From Bordetella sp. 02P26C-1 (lineage in GTDB: Bacteria; Pseudomonadota; Gammaproteobacteria; Burkholderiales; Burkholderiaceae_B), in the NCBI RefSeq assembly GCF_009763255.1, contig NZ_WSJB01000032.1, forward strand, positions 222,231-286,230: DNA of 64,000 nucleotides, in the 5' to 3' direction. Both the position numbers and the translations under genes were made by a program. Every line of letters begins with the position of its first letter. The stretch's first letter is position 1. Shown piece after piece: positions 41,301 through 48,770 of the stretch. The notes beneath the pieces were generated by a model. The model was not told where the DNA came from. It made no database searches and saw nothing but the letters and a program-made list of their open reading frames with translations.

Positions 41301-42189
41301 GTTCGCGGACAGTTTGTTTAGTTGCCCGCAACACGCCGCTAATACCCTGCAGCAACCTGAGGGCGACTGCGTGTGGGGTCGGGTGTCGGAAAAGACCTCG
41401 CACCTGGATCCGAATCGGGGTACCGCCGCTACACGTGCGCGTTCAACGTCGTATCAACTTGGTGCTCAACGGCGTATCGCTCCGCAGTGGGTTCTAGGGG
41501 TAGCGGGCGCGTATGAGAACAACAACATACGTTCGGACGACAGCCGTATACATACCAAAGGCGACGCGGGTTATGTGGGTCTGGTGCTGAAATACGAGAC
41601 GGGCCCCTGGACCTTCTCTGGAGCGACCTATGGCAGTTACGCATCGTACGACACCGAGCGGCGCATTAATCTCACGGGCGAGACGGCCAAGAGCGACCCA
41701 AAGGTCTGGTCCATCGGACAGCAACTGCGCGCGGCCTACACGGTCTCCATTGAGAAGGCATATATCAAACCTTATGCCAATGTGGATCTGATCTACACAC
41801 ACATGCCTTCCTACACGGAACGCGATGCGGGGCCGTTGAACCTCGACGTCGCCAACGCGGATCAGCTCAATGCCATGTTGACACCGGGCGTCGAAGTGGG
41901 CGGACTATTCCAATTGCGCGACAGTTATACGTTGCGGCCCTTCGTGAACGCGGGTGTATCTGTGTCCACCTCGGACAAGTGGGAAACGCGAGCTCGGCTT
42001 ACTTCAGCCCCTGCCGACAGCCACGCCTTTAAGACCACGCTGGAGACGGGCCGTGTCTTCGGCCATGTGTCTGTGGGCATGCAGCTAGCTGGCCGCGGCG
42101 GATTTGATCTTCGCGCGCAGTACGACGGACTAATTTCCAGTCAGACCCGGAGTTCGGGGGGAACCATTAAAGCCATTTGGCGTTTCTAA
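35314..42189 (+). CDS. Giant autotransporter with QSIGGGGG repeat passenger
   Basis: 2291 residues, a type Va secretion protein. Residues about 28-50 form the signal hydrophobic core ending MAHAQ, after an unusually long polar N-region. The passenger to about residue 1620 is Gly/Ala/Ser-rich with about 19 rungs of the motif A-x-G-hydrophobic-x-x-QSIGGGGG, spaced 55-95 residues, with degenerate copies at both ends: a predicted extended beta-helix. Residues about 1830-1930 resemble the pertactin-type passenger end; a helical linker follows, then a barrel of about 270 residues (CVWGRV to the terminal IWRF, ending in Phe). It probably acts as an adhesin or biofilm factor. No Shine-Dalgarno is seen before ATG 35314. 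Confidence 0.9.
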   Translation: MPNPSQPRHRVVRQSLDTHHPAQRHDVLTLNYASKLLLVLSYSALPMAHAQSNLEGLSCTNSQGAEVCSNSSGQTMANPAVLIDQGNTLQVTTNSNVVYSAGDVIAGAQIISQGVDGSADQFNGGASGAVTLINNGSVDITLTGWESQMAIGLRASSRGGVGYSPEHDDDGGHGGDSGTVQLTNNASVTLGEDGGVFQYGVMGVYAQAAGGTGGTAHSHAIDHYGGNGGNAGAVTLNNHGAIGMGTSSDLLAGTSRAWAVAAESVGGRGGMYAKGQRTDGNAGTGGSASSVTLNNTANIALYWQDPDVTDDGAVGVMARSVGGDGGESQYSDDSGGNGGDAGSVAVNVGEVPGTSNPARTSIVVRAAMGTTPSSVSAGAAITAISRGGVGGTLTSHGASGGQGGNADTVSIQLNNTSVQSIGDYIAGVVGFSRGANGGSGDSTDRSTNGGNGGKAGNVSISLDAGASSPSQASSITTQGLYGYGLLAQSIGGFGGTGTSQGGTGANAGTASATTNLASIRTSGNYAAGVIVQSIGGGGGTGTDFTWGLAGSGGNGGNGGNGAAVTITSSGNISTIGQHAYGLLAQSIGGSGGTGGVGVGLIAALGGDSGAGGAGSTVQVTNAGNITTSGYASNGMVGQSIGGGGGAAGSATGLFAVGGNVAPSGTSGAGSVTMTNAGSITTAGDAAIAMLGQSIGGGGGTAASAAGLLSIGGTGGNGGQAGDVTLNANGKQQTAGEYAYGVVAQSIGGGGGNGGNAFALSTAAPAISIGGNGGIGGNAGNVNLSVNNNGTVVTSGAGATAVLAQSIGGGGGSGGSAKNATLFSDATLSIGGAGEAGASAGQVNVQASGANVRTYGASASGIVAQAIGGGGGIGGTAESAGLNVGFNLAVAVGGTAGGGGAGGKVLMTLSDTVVATSPVDPSTEVTQAQAQAVAQSDAYGVLAQSIGGGGGSGGSATGNSVALPVPISEDTVFALASSIAVGGKGGLGGDGGEVDVVLNGSSLVVTNGQGAHGVLAQSIGGGGGNGGDSNAMSRTFTTPEVSIAVNVDASVGGSGNASGHAGAIDLQLNDRSQIVTYGDYSNALMAQGIGGGGGNAGVGSSGTGGIAQGKSYTVNVGVGGKGTSGGAGSNLTATTGSGTAIGTAGSGSRGILMQSIGGGGGASQGTTVSLGLPLEDSGGGGGEATTSFTAAVSISVGATGGQGGSGGSIVLTDASSITTRGNDADGVLLQSIGGGGGLGGSAGSDASAGPSSYPGFNPSDDPPSDDNDLGTYGLSVTVGGQGGAGGNGSAITVNYSGITQTQGDLADAMIVQSIGGGGGVGGTATAKGARGTANLTIAVGGSGGDGGNGGDIDLNFAGKASGSSGNASAGQLITRGNAAYGLLVQSIGGGGGQAADGSADVTYKTGATPSLLIGVGGRGGAGGTGGAINMNAANSLIGASTYGAGSHAIVLQSIGGGGGAASAGASTDGSIVGEDFVLSLGGGGQGTASGAGAITVDSIILSHTQGPAAYGLVAQSIGGGGGIAYVGPTSPISSANIDTSEQANSFDASGGNVHVSLSSVNHLDPNGRDPYNDISTAGFAAHGIVLQSIGGGGGIAGSPDSQLQMGWQGAGQQNVSPSGADAGDVRLDMGDMTISVTGDNSVGVLLQSIADGGGVGTTSQGSFAGSVYDHTQGGGSKAGAITFTQTSEGTLSVTGANPVAIFAQSDGNIAQASPISITIGGMVQTAPVPTLPNAYGVWLDGGSDSNVVTVAETAYLISTIAVQQTRFGTITVNNAGTIAGSQFLSADSSATVGVVNNTGTLINAATIKGTVVNAGNVIVGSPYEIDQMRVTNDFVQREKGTLHIGADFNNRRIDQLVVGRDAHLNGQLSIAASTLMPNRELTFVQAGSVNAAALKVHGASSLFDFNTHATAGAAAVSVGRANFDKMSQAYGLGENLREVGDHLQNIWERGSTEALGSIYARLDRLANNAQAYSSAMSDLSPGLSAAPAALATRSMKTFADSLFSCPQHAANTLQQPEGDCVWGRVSEKTSHLDPNRGTAATRARSTSYQLGAQRRIAPQWVLGVAGAYENNNIRSDDSRIHTKGDAGYVGLVLKYETGPWTFSGATYGSYASYDTERRINLTGETAKSDPKVWSIGQQLRAAYTVSIEKAYIKPYANVDLIYTHMPSYTERDAGPLNLDVANADQLNAMLTPGVEVGGLFQLRDSYTLRPFVNAGVSVSTSDKWETRARLTSAPADSHAFKTTLETGRVFGHVSVGMQLAGRGGFDLRAQYDGLISSQTRSSGGTIKAIWRF

Positions 42190-42283
42190 CCGGGTTGGGT
42201 CGTAAAAGCCGTGTGCGGCACGCTGGTGTAACGACTGGCTTGCACATGGCGTAGATCAACATTTAGCGAGTCGCCCGCTCAGA

Positions 42284-42314
42284 GGCTGCCCACCGCTTTG
42301 GCCGATGGGCAGCC
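42284..42314. terminator. Hairpin between autotransporter and amino acid ABC genes
   Basis: GGCTGCCCA (42284-42292) and TGGGCAGCC (42306-42314) form a 9-bp stem with a 13-base loop between two convergent genes. No T tract on either side; possibly a bidirectional transcript end. Confidence 0.45.
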
Positions 42315-42347
42315 CGGAGCTGCACTCCGATCGCCGGTCCAGGTGCA

Positions 42348-43094
42348 TCAAGCCGCCGTAAGCAGTTGCCCGAGAAATGCCCGCGCCCGTTCAGTTTGTG
42401 GCGCAGCGAAGAACTGTTCAGGTGTGGCGCTTTCGATGACTTTGCCACCGTCCATGAAAACCACGCGATCCCCGACCTCGCGAGCGAAGCCCATCTCATG
42501 CGTGACGCAAATCATGGTCATGCCTTCCTTGGCAAGCTCGACCATGGTTTCCAGCACTTCTTTGACCATCTCCGGATCCAGTGCCGAGGTTGGCTCATCG
42601 AAGAGCATCACCTTGGGCTGCATGCACAACGCCCGTGCGATCGCGACACGTTGCTTTTGACCTCCAGAGAGCTGCCCGGGGAACTTATCGGCGAGATGAG
42701 GAATGCGCACACGCTCCAGATAATGCATCGCGCGCGTATCCGCCTCCTCGGCACTCACGCCTTTGACTCGTCGTGGCCCGATCGTGCAATTCTGCCGAAC
42801 GGTCATATGCGGGAAAAGGTTGAAGTGTTGAAACACCATCCCGACATCGGCCCGGATGCGTTCGATGTTCGACAACTGATGATTCAACTCAATCCCATTG
42901 ACAACTATGGTGCCTTGTTGATGCTCTTCCAGTCGATTGATCAGGCGTATCGTGGTGGACTTTCCCGAGCCGGAGGGACCGCAAAGAATCACTTTCTCTC
43001 CCGGAAATATCGCCAGAGAAAGGTCGTCGATCACCTTGAACTCGCCATACCACTTCGAGACGCCTTGCAGGTGAATGATAGGTTCTTTCTGCAT
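42348..43094 (-). CDS. Polar amino acid ABC transporter ATPase (GlnQ/HisP-like)
   Basis: 248 residues: Walker [10 protein letters not shown]-loop ([12 protein letters not shown]), signature QLSGGQKQR, Walker [15 protein letters not shown] and H-loop VTHEM. The [14 protein letters not shown] segment is typical of the GlnQ class. Start ATG 43094; a longer in-frame start at 43199 lies inside the permease gene and was rejected. It is the last gene of the ureohydrolase/ABC operon. Confidence 0.93.
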   Translation of the reverse strand: MQKEPIIHLQGVSKWYGEFKVIDDLSLAIFPGEKVILCGPSGSGKSTTIRLINRLEEHQQGTIVVNGIELNHQLSNIERIRADVGMVFQHFNLFPHMTVRQNCTIGPRRVKGVSAEEADTRAMHYLERVRIPHLADKFPGQLSGGQKQRVAIARALCMQPKVMLFDEPTSALDPEMVKEVLETMVELAKEGMTMICVTHEMGFAREVGDRVVFMDGGKVIESATPEQFFAAPQTERARAFLGQLLTAA

Positions 43095-43096
43095 GA

Positions 43097-43792
43097 TCAG
43101 GCCTTGGTGATATCGTGATTCTCGCCCGCACCGTTCCAGTAACCGGGCACGGCTAAGCGACGTTCCGAGCGGCGGAACATCCAGGACAACACGCTGCACA
43201 TGGCAAAGTAAATGATGCCCACTAGTGTGTACACCGTGAGCGCTTGGAAGGTCGCGCCTGCCAGCATTTCGCCTGCCCTCATCAATTCATACACGCTGAT
43301 AACGGCAACGAGCGACGTTTCCTTGACCAGAACCAGCGCATAGTTACCCAGTGCAGGAAACACCGTGCGCAAGGCCTGTGGCAATACGATAAAGCGCAGG
43401 CGGTCGGTTTTGGATAGGCCCAATGCCCGCGCCGCCTCGTATTGGCCAGAGTCCACGGATTGGATCCCACTACGGAAGAGCTCGGCCAGATACGCCCCGA
43501 AATTCAAGGTCAAGCCCAGAACCCCAGCGGTGAATCCGTCGATCACCACACCCATTTCGGGCAGCCCGTAATAGATGTAGAACAGTTGCAATAACAACGG
43601 GGTGCCGCGTATGACCTCTATATAAAAGCGGGCGGCGCGCGATAACAGTCTTGAACTGGATAGCCTGCACAGACAGACTATCAAGCCCACGATAACGGCA
43701 AGCACCGCCGAACAGACAAAGAGCGCGAGCGTCCATGTCGTACCCTCGGCCAGCGGCGTGAGATATAGCTTTAACGTAGCGAAATCCATCAC
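43097..43792 (-). CDS. Polar amino acid ABC transporter permease (HisM/GlnP-like)
   Basis: 231-residue permease with about five helices and the family loop [35 protein letters not shown] (approximately residues 110-145, the EAA motif) that docks with the ATPase. Only one permease gene is present, so a homodimeric channel is likely. It ends 2 bases before the ATPase start. Confidence 0.92.
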   Translation of the reverse strand: MMDFATLKLYLTPLAEGTTWTLALFVCSAVLAVIVGLIVCLCRLSSSRLLSRAARFYIEVIRGTPLLLQLFYIYYGLPEMGVVIDGFTAGVLGLTLNFGAYLAELFRSGIQSVDSGQYEAARALGLSKTDRLRFIVLPQALRTVFPALGNYALVLVKETSLVAVISVYELMRAGEMLAGATFQALTVYTLVGIIYFAMCSVLSWMFRRSERRLAVPGYWNGAGENHDITKA

Positions 43793-43806
43793 TCAGACTT
43801 CCCTAC

Positions 43807-44586
43807 TCAGTTGCTGATCAGCTCGGACACACCCCACTTACGGCCAATCTCTGCCATCTCCCCATTGCGCTTCATCTCGGTCAGAGCGGCATTCACGGCA
43901 TCCAGAAGCGCCTTATTGCCTTTCTCCACGGCCATGCCGACCTGCCACTTCGTCTGCGGCTGGTAGCCCGAATAAAGCTTCACGCCAGGGATATTCTTGC
44001 TTTGGATCTGGTAGATGATGCTGGGAGGATCCACGATACCCAGATCGATCCGTCGCGCGCGCACATCCGCCAGCAGCGTGGAATAGTCTTGATAAGTCGA
44101 TACCCGGGTATCGGGCATGTCCTTGATCATCTTGAACTGCACCGAATCCACCAGCACGCCGACTTTATGACCCTGCAGGTCTTCAAATCGATCGTACGCC
44201 TTGTCGTTCTTGTCGCTCACGACAATGCCTTCGCCCCATTCATACACGGGAACGCTGAAGTCGATGACCTCGCCGCGCTCGGGTGTCATGAATAGAGGCG
44301 CCGACATCACGTCCGCACGCCCGGAAGTCAAGGTGGGAATCAGGCCCGAGAACGGCACATCGCGCAGCTGCATCTGGGCTCCAATATGCTTGGCCACACC
44401 TTGCGCCACATCCACCATGATGCCTTCGAGCTGATTGCTGACGGGATTCTTGAAACCATGTGGTGGCGAGGATGCCGTGGTGACCACATTGATGTTCTTG
44501 GTCGATTGGATCTCTTCCAAGGACCGCGCCGACGCGTTCGCGCCGACCAAGCTTAAAGCCAACAAACTCGTGAAGATGATTTTCAT
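43807..44586 (-). CDS. Amino acid ABC substrate-binding protein (SBP family 3)
   Basis: 259 residues. Signal peptide MKIIFTSLLALSLVGANASA precedes a GlnH/ArtJ-type fold with family sequences SPPHGFKNPVSNQLEGIMVDVAQGVAKHIG and GRADVMSAPLFMTPERGEVIDFS. In view of the neighbouring ureohydrolase the ligand could be a guanidino compound or a basic amino acid; the sequence alone does not fix it. The N-terminus is exported to the periplasm. Confidence 0.92.
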   Translation of the reverse strand: MKIIFTSLLALSLVGANASARSLEEIQSTKNINVVTTASSPPHGFKNPVSNQLEGIMVDVAQGVAKHIGAQMQLRDVPFSGLIPTLTSGRADVMSAPLFMTPERGEVIDFSVPVYEWGEGIVVSDKNDKAYDRFEDLQGHKVGVLVDSVQFKMIKDMPDTRVSTYQDYSTLLADVRARRIDLGIVDPPSIIYQIQSKNIPGVKLYSGYQPQTKWQVGMAVEKGNKALLDAVNAALTEMKRNGEMAEIGRKWGVSELISN

Positions 44587-44621
44587 GTTTTTCCCCTTGT
44601 TTTGAAACTACCGACTGCGCG

Positions 44622-45575
44622 TCAAGCGCGCCTTTTTTGCACCGCTGTGCTGGCAAGTGCAAAAAATTCTTGTATGACCGTGGCCGCCAAAAAGGCCGTC
44701 GCCCCGCCTACATCTTGTGGTGGCGAGACGGTGTTGACGTCGAACGCGACGAAATTCAAACCGCTTAATCGGCGTAGCAGCGCCAAGCCTTCCTTGGCTG
44801 ACAACCCGCCCCACTCGGGCGTGCAGACACCAGGCGCGCACGAGGGATCGAATATATCCATGTCGAAACACAGATAGACCGGTCGATCCCCGACGCGGCG
44901 CTTGATCTCGTCAATCACGCCAGCTTGGCCTGCTTCGAGATCGTCAAATGGAATCACCGTGTAGCCCACCTCTCGCCCGTATTCGACAACGCCACCCATG
45001 AAGGAATTGCCGCGCGTGCCTACATGAAAGCTGGCGCTGACATCGAGCACCGACTCTTCCGCCGCGCGCGTGAATGTGGTGGCCGTGTTATAGCCAGGGA
45101 TCGGATAGGTGTCGGTATGCGAATCGAAGTGCAGTACAACCAGTCCGGGATGACGCTTGCCCACCGCACGCAATTGCGGCAAAGTCACGGCGCCGTCTCC
45201 ACCCATGGTCACCGGAATCGCTCCCGCGTCGAGGATGCGGCCAACCGCCTCTTCGATCACGGGATAGGAACGTTCCGGGTCGCCCGGCCAGCAGGTCACA
45301 TTACCGACGTCCACGGCATTCAGATATTGAACGGGGTTGTCGACGCCGGCCCGGCGGAATAAGTCGAACGGCCGCAGCAGTTTCGATTGCTCGCGAATGG
45401 CATCAGGACCTTGGCGTGAGCCGACACGGAACGGGTGCGTGCCGCAATCAAAAGGAATACCCATGACACAGGCCCCGGGCGTGCCCCGCTCGGGCATAGG
45501 CCCCGGCAGGCCCATGAAGCCGGCGGCCGGGTTGAATATGGCCGCATCGGCCAAAAGGTCTGTTTGAGATCCCAC
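44622..45575 (-). CDS. Arginase/agmatinase-family ureohydrolase with altered metal motif
   Basis: 317 residues of the ureohydrolase superfamily, which cleaves guanidino groups to urea. The second and third metal motifs are intact: DSHTD (Asp151, His153, Asp155) and FDMDIFDP (Asp238, Asp240). The first motif reads MGGDG (residues 124-128) where GGDH is normal, so the usual histidine ligand is replaced by Gly128. Start is GTG 45575 with AGGGGA upstream. It heads an operon with the SBP, permease and ATPase genes and lies downstream of an IclR gene, pointing to uptake and hydrolysis of a guanidino compound. Real substrate unknown; agmatinase is only the nearest label. Confidence 0.82.
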   Translation of the reverse strand: MGSQTDLLADAAIFNPAAGFMGLPGPMPERGTPGACVMGIPFDCGTHPFRVGSRQGPDAIREQSKLLRPFDLFRRAGVDNPVQYLNAVDVGNVTCWPGDPERSYPVIEEAVGRILDAGAIPVTMGGDGAVTLPQLRAVGKRHPGLVVLHFDSHTDTYPIPGYNTATTFTRAAEESVLDVSASFHVGTRGNSFMGGVVEYGREVGYTVIPFDDLEAGQAGVIDEIKRRVGDRPVYLCFDMDIFDPSCAPGVCTPEWGGLSAKEGLALLRRLSGLNFVAFDVNTVSPPQDVGGATAFLAATVIQEFFALASTAVQKRRA

Positions 45576-45613
45576 TGCTTCCCCTAGTTTGTTGTAGCGC
45601 CTGTGAATCCGAC

Positions 45614-45632
45614 CATATCGTTTGTCGATATG
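45614..45632. promoter_or_regulatory. Inverted repeat operator candidate before the ureohydrolase gene
   Basis: CATATCG (45614-45620) and CGATATG (45626-45632) form a 7-5-7 inverted repeat 39 bases upstream of the ureohydrolase start. The upstream IclR-family gene is the natural candidate regulator. The 261-base gap between the IclR and ureohydrolase genes contains this site and otherwise nothing recognisable. Confidence 0.5.
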
Positions 45633-45836
45633 ATGATGTCATTTTTAATGATATCGGGACGTACGGAAATTAGGGCTAACCCCGAATCAGCTTTTCGGTT
45701 TTGGGGGAAACAACCGCAGGCGCGCGAACATGCGTCGCCCGTGCGATAGCAAATGCAATGCTCGCGCGAGTGCACGGGAACGTATCGGCGTAAAGGCGAT
45801 TAACTCTTCCGCCTGCGCGCTAGACAGGGCGACTCT

Positions 45837-46658
45837 TCAATAACCGGTTTCGTAAAACGGCGGCGTGATTCCGATAGTGTTCGATGCGCTGATCGCGTGC
45901 GCCGTCTCCACAACCTGCGGGCCGAATACCGCTTGCGCCTCTTCAAAAGACCAGCGGCTCGCCGGTACCGACACGTTCACCGCGCCTACCGGCGTACCCA
46001 CCGGATCTACGACTGGCGCGCTTATCGTGATGTCGCCCGGATATATCTCACAGTTTGACCGTGCGTACCCATGGTCGCGCGCGAACTGGACCTCGTTCAT
46101 CAAGGCATCCAAGTCGGTGATCGACATATTCGTATGCGCGCGTCTTTCACTGGACGAAAGAAACTCGTGCACGCGATCGGGATCCAGACGCGACAACACG
46201 GCCCGCCCCGCCGCGGTCGAATAAAGGGGCAAACGCGTGCCCACCGGCATATTCACGAACATCTGCATATGCGTCGCGAACCGGGCGACGTAGACCATCT
46301 CCCGCCCCTCGGGCTCGGCCAAGCTACACGTTTCCTGCGTGCTGCGGTTCAGGGAATGCAGAAATGGATTGCCCCCCAAGACCAACGCACTGGTCTGCGT
46401 GTATTGCATGCCCAGCTCGAGCGAACGCGGAGCTAACGAGAATTTCTTGGTCTGCGGATGTTTACGCAAATAGCCTAGCACCCACAGTGTGTGCGCGAAG
46501 CGTTGCACCGCACTCTTGGTCAATCCCGTCGCTTCCGCTAGCTCTGGCAAGGTCATCGCAGGACGCCTTTCGGTGAACGCGCCCAACAGCGAAATGCCGC
46601 GAGCCAGGGCGGCAACATAAAGAGGCGAATCCTCGACGGAGGCGGACATAGTGGTCAT
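45837..46658 (-). CDS. IclR-family transcriptional regulator
   Basis: 273 residues. The N-terminal winged helix (residues about 18-75, TLPELAEATGLTKSAVQRFAHTL) is followed by the IclR effector domain with RLPLYSTAAGRAVLS and ISAPVVDPVGTPVGAVNVSVPA. It lies upstream of the ureohydrolase/amino acid ABC operon on the same strand and probably controls it. Both ATG 46658 and ATG 46649 are possible starts; neither has a strong ribosome binding site. Confidence 0.92.
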   Translation of the reverse strand: MTTMSASVEDSPLYVAALARGISLLGAFTERRPAMTLPELAEATGLTKSAVQRFAHTLWVLGYLRKHPQTKKFSLAPRSLELGMQYTQTSALVLGGNPFLHSLNRSTQETCSLAEPEGREMVYVARFATHMQMFVNMPVGTRLPLYSTAAGRAVLSRLDPDRVHEFLSSSERRAHTNMSITDLDALMNEVQFARDHGYARSNCEIYPGDITISAPVVDPVGTPVGAVNVSVPASRWSFEEAQAVFGPQVVETAHAISASNTIGITPPFYETGY

Positions 46659-46803
46659 ATTGAATCAATGATGGCGCAGGGCATATGGCGGCACCACCAC
46701 GGCAGCATGTTGGCGGGTAGTGGCGCTGCGCATTATCCGCCCGAAAACGGTGCACGAACACCCTCGATTATTAGGGATTCCCCTTTAAAGCGGCTGCAAC
46801 ATT

Positions 46804-46813
46804 CAGTTAACTG
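46804..46813. promoter_or_regulatory. CAGTTAACTG palindrome upstream of poxB
   Basis: A perfect 10-base palindrome within CAACATTCAGTTAACTGTTG, which itself has CAACA/TGTTG outer arms. It lies 111 bases before the poxB start in the divergent IclR/poxB gap (266 bases). The regulator is unknown. Confidence 0.35.
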
Positions 46814-46924
46814 TTGGATAATAGGCGCAGCCTCCATACGCCAATTCGGACTGTTCGAAGGCGATATGCAGGGCTGCTATTAGGGGCTTACCTGAGAGCC
46901 AGCTTACCCATAAGGAGTATTTCT

Positions 46925-48652
46925 GTGGCGACCACATTGGCAGACTATCTGGCGACTTCGCTCGCCAACGCGGGTGTAAAACGCATCTGGGGTGTTACGG
47001 GTGATAGTCTGAACGGGCTGAATGACAGCTTGCGTCGACTGGGCCGCATCGAATGGATGCACGTGCGGCACGAAGAGACCGCTGCGTTCGCAGCCGGCGC
47101 CGAGGCTGCCATTACCGGCGAGCTGGCTGTGTGCGCAGGCAGCTGCGGCCCCGGCAACCTGCACCTGATTAACGGTTTATTTGATTGCAAACGCAATCAT
47201 GTACCGGTGCTGGCGATTGCCGCGCATATTCCGTCCACGGAAGTTGGCCTGGGTTATTTCCAGGAAACGCATCCGCAGGAGCTGTTTCGCGAATGCGCCG
47301 ACTACGTCGAACTGGTGTCCAGCCCCAAGCAGTTCCCCGGTGTATTGAACCGTGCATTGAACACCGCCGTAGGCAAACGGGGCGTCGCCGTATTGGTCAT
47401 CCCGGGCGATGTCGCGCTGTCCGAATGCGATCTGGTGGCGGCCGAACATTTCGCCCTGCCGGCCGCACCGCGTGTCGTACCGCAAGATGCTGAAATTCAG
47501 CGCCTCGCTGCCCTGCTCAACACGGAAAAGCCCGTGACGATTTTGGCAGGCAGCGGCTGCGCCGGTCAGCATGACGCGGTTGTCGCACTGGCCGAGCGGC
47601 TAAAGGCCCCGATCGTGCATGCGCTGCGTGGCAAAGAGCACATCGAATGGGATAACCCTTACGACGTCGGCATGACGGGGCTGATCGGTTTCTCGTCCGG
47701 CTATCACGCCATGGCAAATGCCGAGGTGCTGCTCATGCTGGGCACGGATTTCCCGTATCGGAATTTCTATCCCGAGCATGCCCAGGTGATTCAGATCGAC
47801 CACGACCCGGGCGCGTTGGGTAAGCGTGCCGCGCTCACCATGGGTGTGGTTGGTGATGTCGGCGACACGATCGAAGCGCTCCTGCCCTTGCTGAATGAAC
47901 GCCAGGATAGTTCGTTCCTGGATGCAGCACGTGACCATTATCTGAAAGCTCGCAAGGGTCTGGACGAGCTGGCCACGCCGACAGCCAAAGGCCGTCCGAT
48001 TCATCCGCAATATCTTGCTCATCGCATCAGCGAACTGGCCGCCGAAGACGCGGTCTTTACCGCCGACGTAGGCACCCCGACTGTGTGGGCGGCTCGCTAT
48101 CTCGCCATGAATGGCAAGCGTCGCCTGTTAGGCTCGTTCAACCATGGTTCCATGGCCAACGCCATGCTGCAAGCCATCGGCGCGCAAGCCGCACAACCTG
48201 GCCGCCAGGTCGTCTCGCTGTCGGGTGACGGTGGATTCAGCATGATGATGGGCGACTTCATCAGCCTGTCGCAGTTGAACCTGCCCGTGAAGATCGTCGT
48301 CTTCAACAACGGTACGCTGGGCTTTGTCGCGATGGAGATGAAGGCAGCCGGTTTCCTCGACACCAACACCAATCTGGACAACCCCAATTTTGCCGCGATG
48401 GCCGAGGCGATGGGGATCAAGGGGATACGTGTCGAGAATTCCGACGACGTGGATGGCGCGTTGAAAGAAGCCTTCGCGTATCAAGGTCCTGTGCTGGTGG
48501 ATGTGGTCACCGCCAAGCAAGAACTCGTGATGCCGCCGGCGATCCAGGCGCAGCAAGCAAAAGGTTTCAGCCTGTATATGCTCAAGGCAATATTCAACGG
48601 TCGTGCCGATGAAGTCATCGAACTTGCCAAGACGAATCTGCTGAGAAAATAA
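46925..48652 (+). CDS. poxB: Pyruvate dehydrogenase (quinone), thiamine-dependent
   Basis: 575 residues from GTG 46925, with AAGGAG 7 bases upstream; an in-frame upstream extension to 46814 is unlikely. A peripheral membrane flavoenzyme that oxidises pyruvate to acetate and CO2 and passes electrons to ubiquinone. Conserved features: active Glu in [14 protein letters not shown] near residue 50, FAD-domain TDFPYRNF, and the TPP motif [12 protein letters not shown] to FNN (about residues 433-460). The C-terminal tail ([24 protein letters not shown]) matches the lipid-activation helix of E. coli PoxB. It faces mqo and both feed electrons to quinone. Confidence 0.95.
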   Translation: MATTLADYLATSLANAGVKRIWGVTGDSLNGLNDSLRRLGRIEWMHVRHEETAAFAAGAEAAITGELAVCAGSCGPGNLHLINGLFDCKRNHVPVLAIAAHIPSTEVGLGYFQETHPQELFRECADYVELVSSPKQFPGVLNRALNTAVGKRGVAVLVIPGDVALSECDLVAAEHFALPAAPRVVPQDAEIQRLAALLNTEKPVTILAGSGCAGQHDAVVALAERLKAPIVHALRGKEHIEWDNPYDVGMTGLIGFSSGYHAMANAEVLLMLGTDFPYRNFYPEHAQVIQIDHDPGALGKRAALTMGVVGDVGDTIEALLPLLNERQDSSFLDAARDHYLKARKGLDELATPTAKGRPIHPQYLAHRISELAAEDAVFTADVGTPTVWAARYLAMNGKRRLLGSFNHGSMANAMLQAIGAQAAQPGRQVVSLSGDGGFSMMMGDFISLSQLNLPVKIVVFNNGTLGFVAMEMKAAGFLDTNTNLDNPNFAAMAEAMGIKGIRVENSDDVDGALKEAFAYQGPVLVDVVTAKQELVMPPAIQAQQAKGFSLYMLKAIFNGRADEVIELAKTNLLRK

Positions 48653-48663
48653 GCAGGCAAGAG

Positions 48664-48743
48664 AAAGGGGCTGCTTTGAGCTGCCCCCGACACCTTGGAC
48701 ATTGATCCAGGCGACGGGGGCAACGCGAGGCAGCCCCTTTTTT
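48664..48743 (+). terminator. Long nested terminator hairpin after poxB
   Basis: Outer arms AAAGGGGCTGC (48664-48674) and GCAGCCCCTTT (48730-48740) are perfect 11-bp complements, followed by further T to 48743. Inside, GCCCCC (48683-48688) pairs with GGGGGC (48716-48721) and an imperfect hairpin lies between. The form resembles the element after the aminotransferase gene. It separates the convergent poxB and mqo genes. Confidence 0.8.
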
Positions 48744-48770
48744 ACGACTTCAGACTGGCTGATCTGGACG

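Noticed and set aside
46814..46924. 37-residue N-terminal extension of PoxB
   Set aside because: AAGGAG directly before GTG 46925 and the usual PoxB length argue for the shorter protein.
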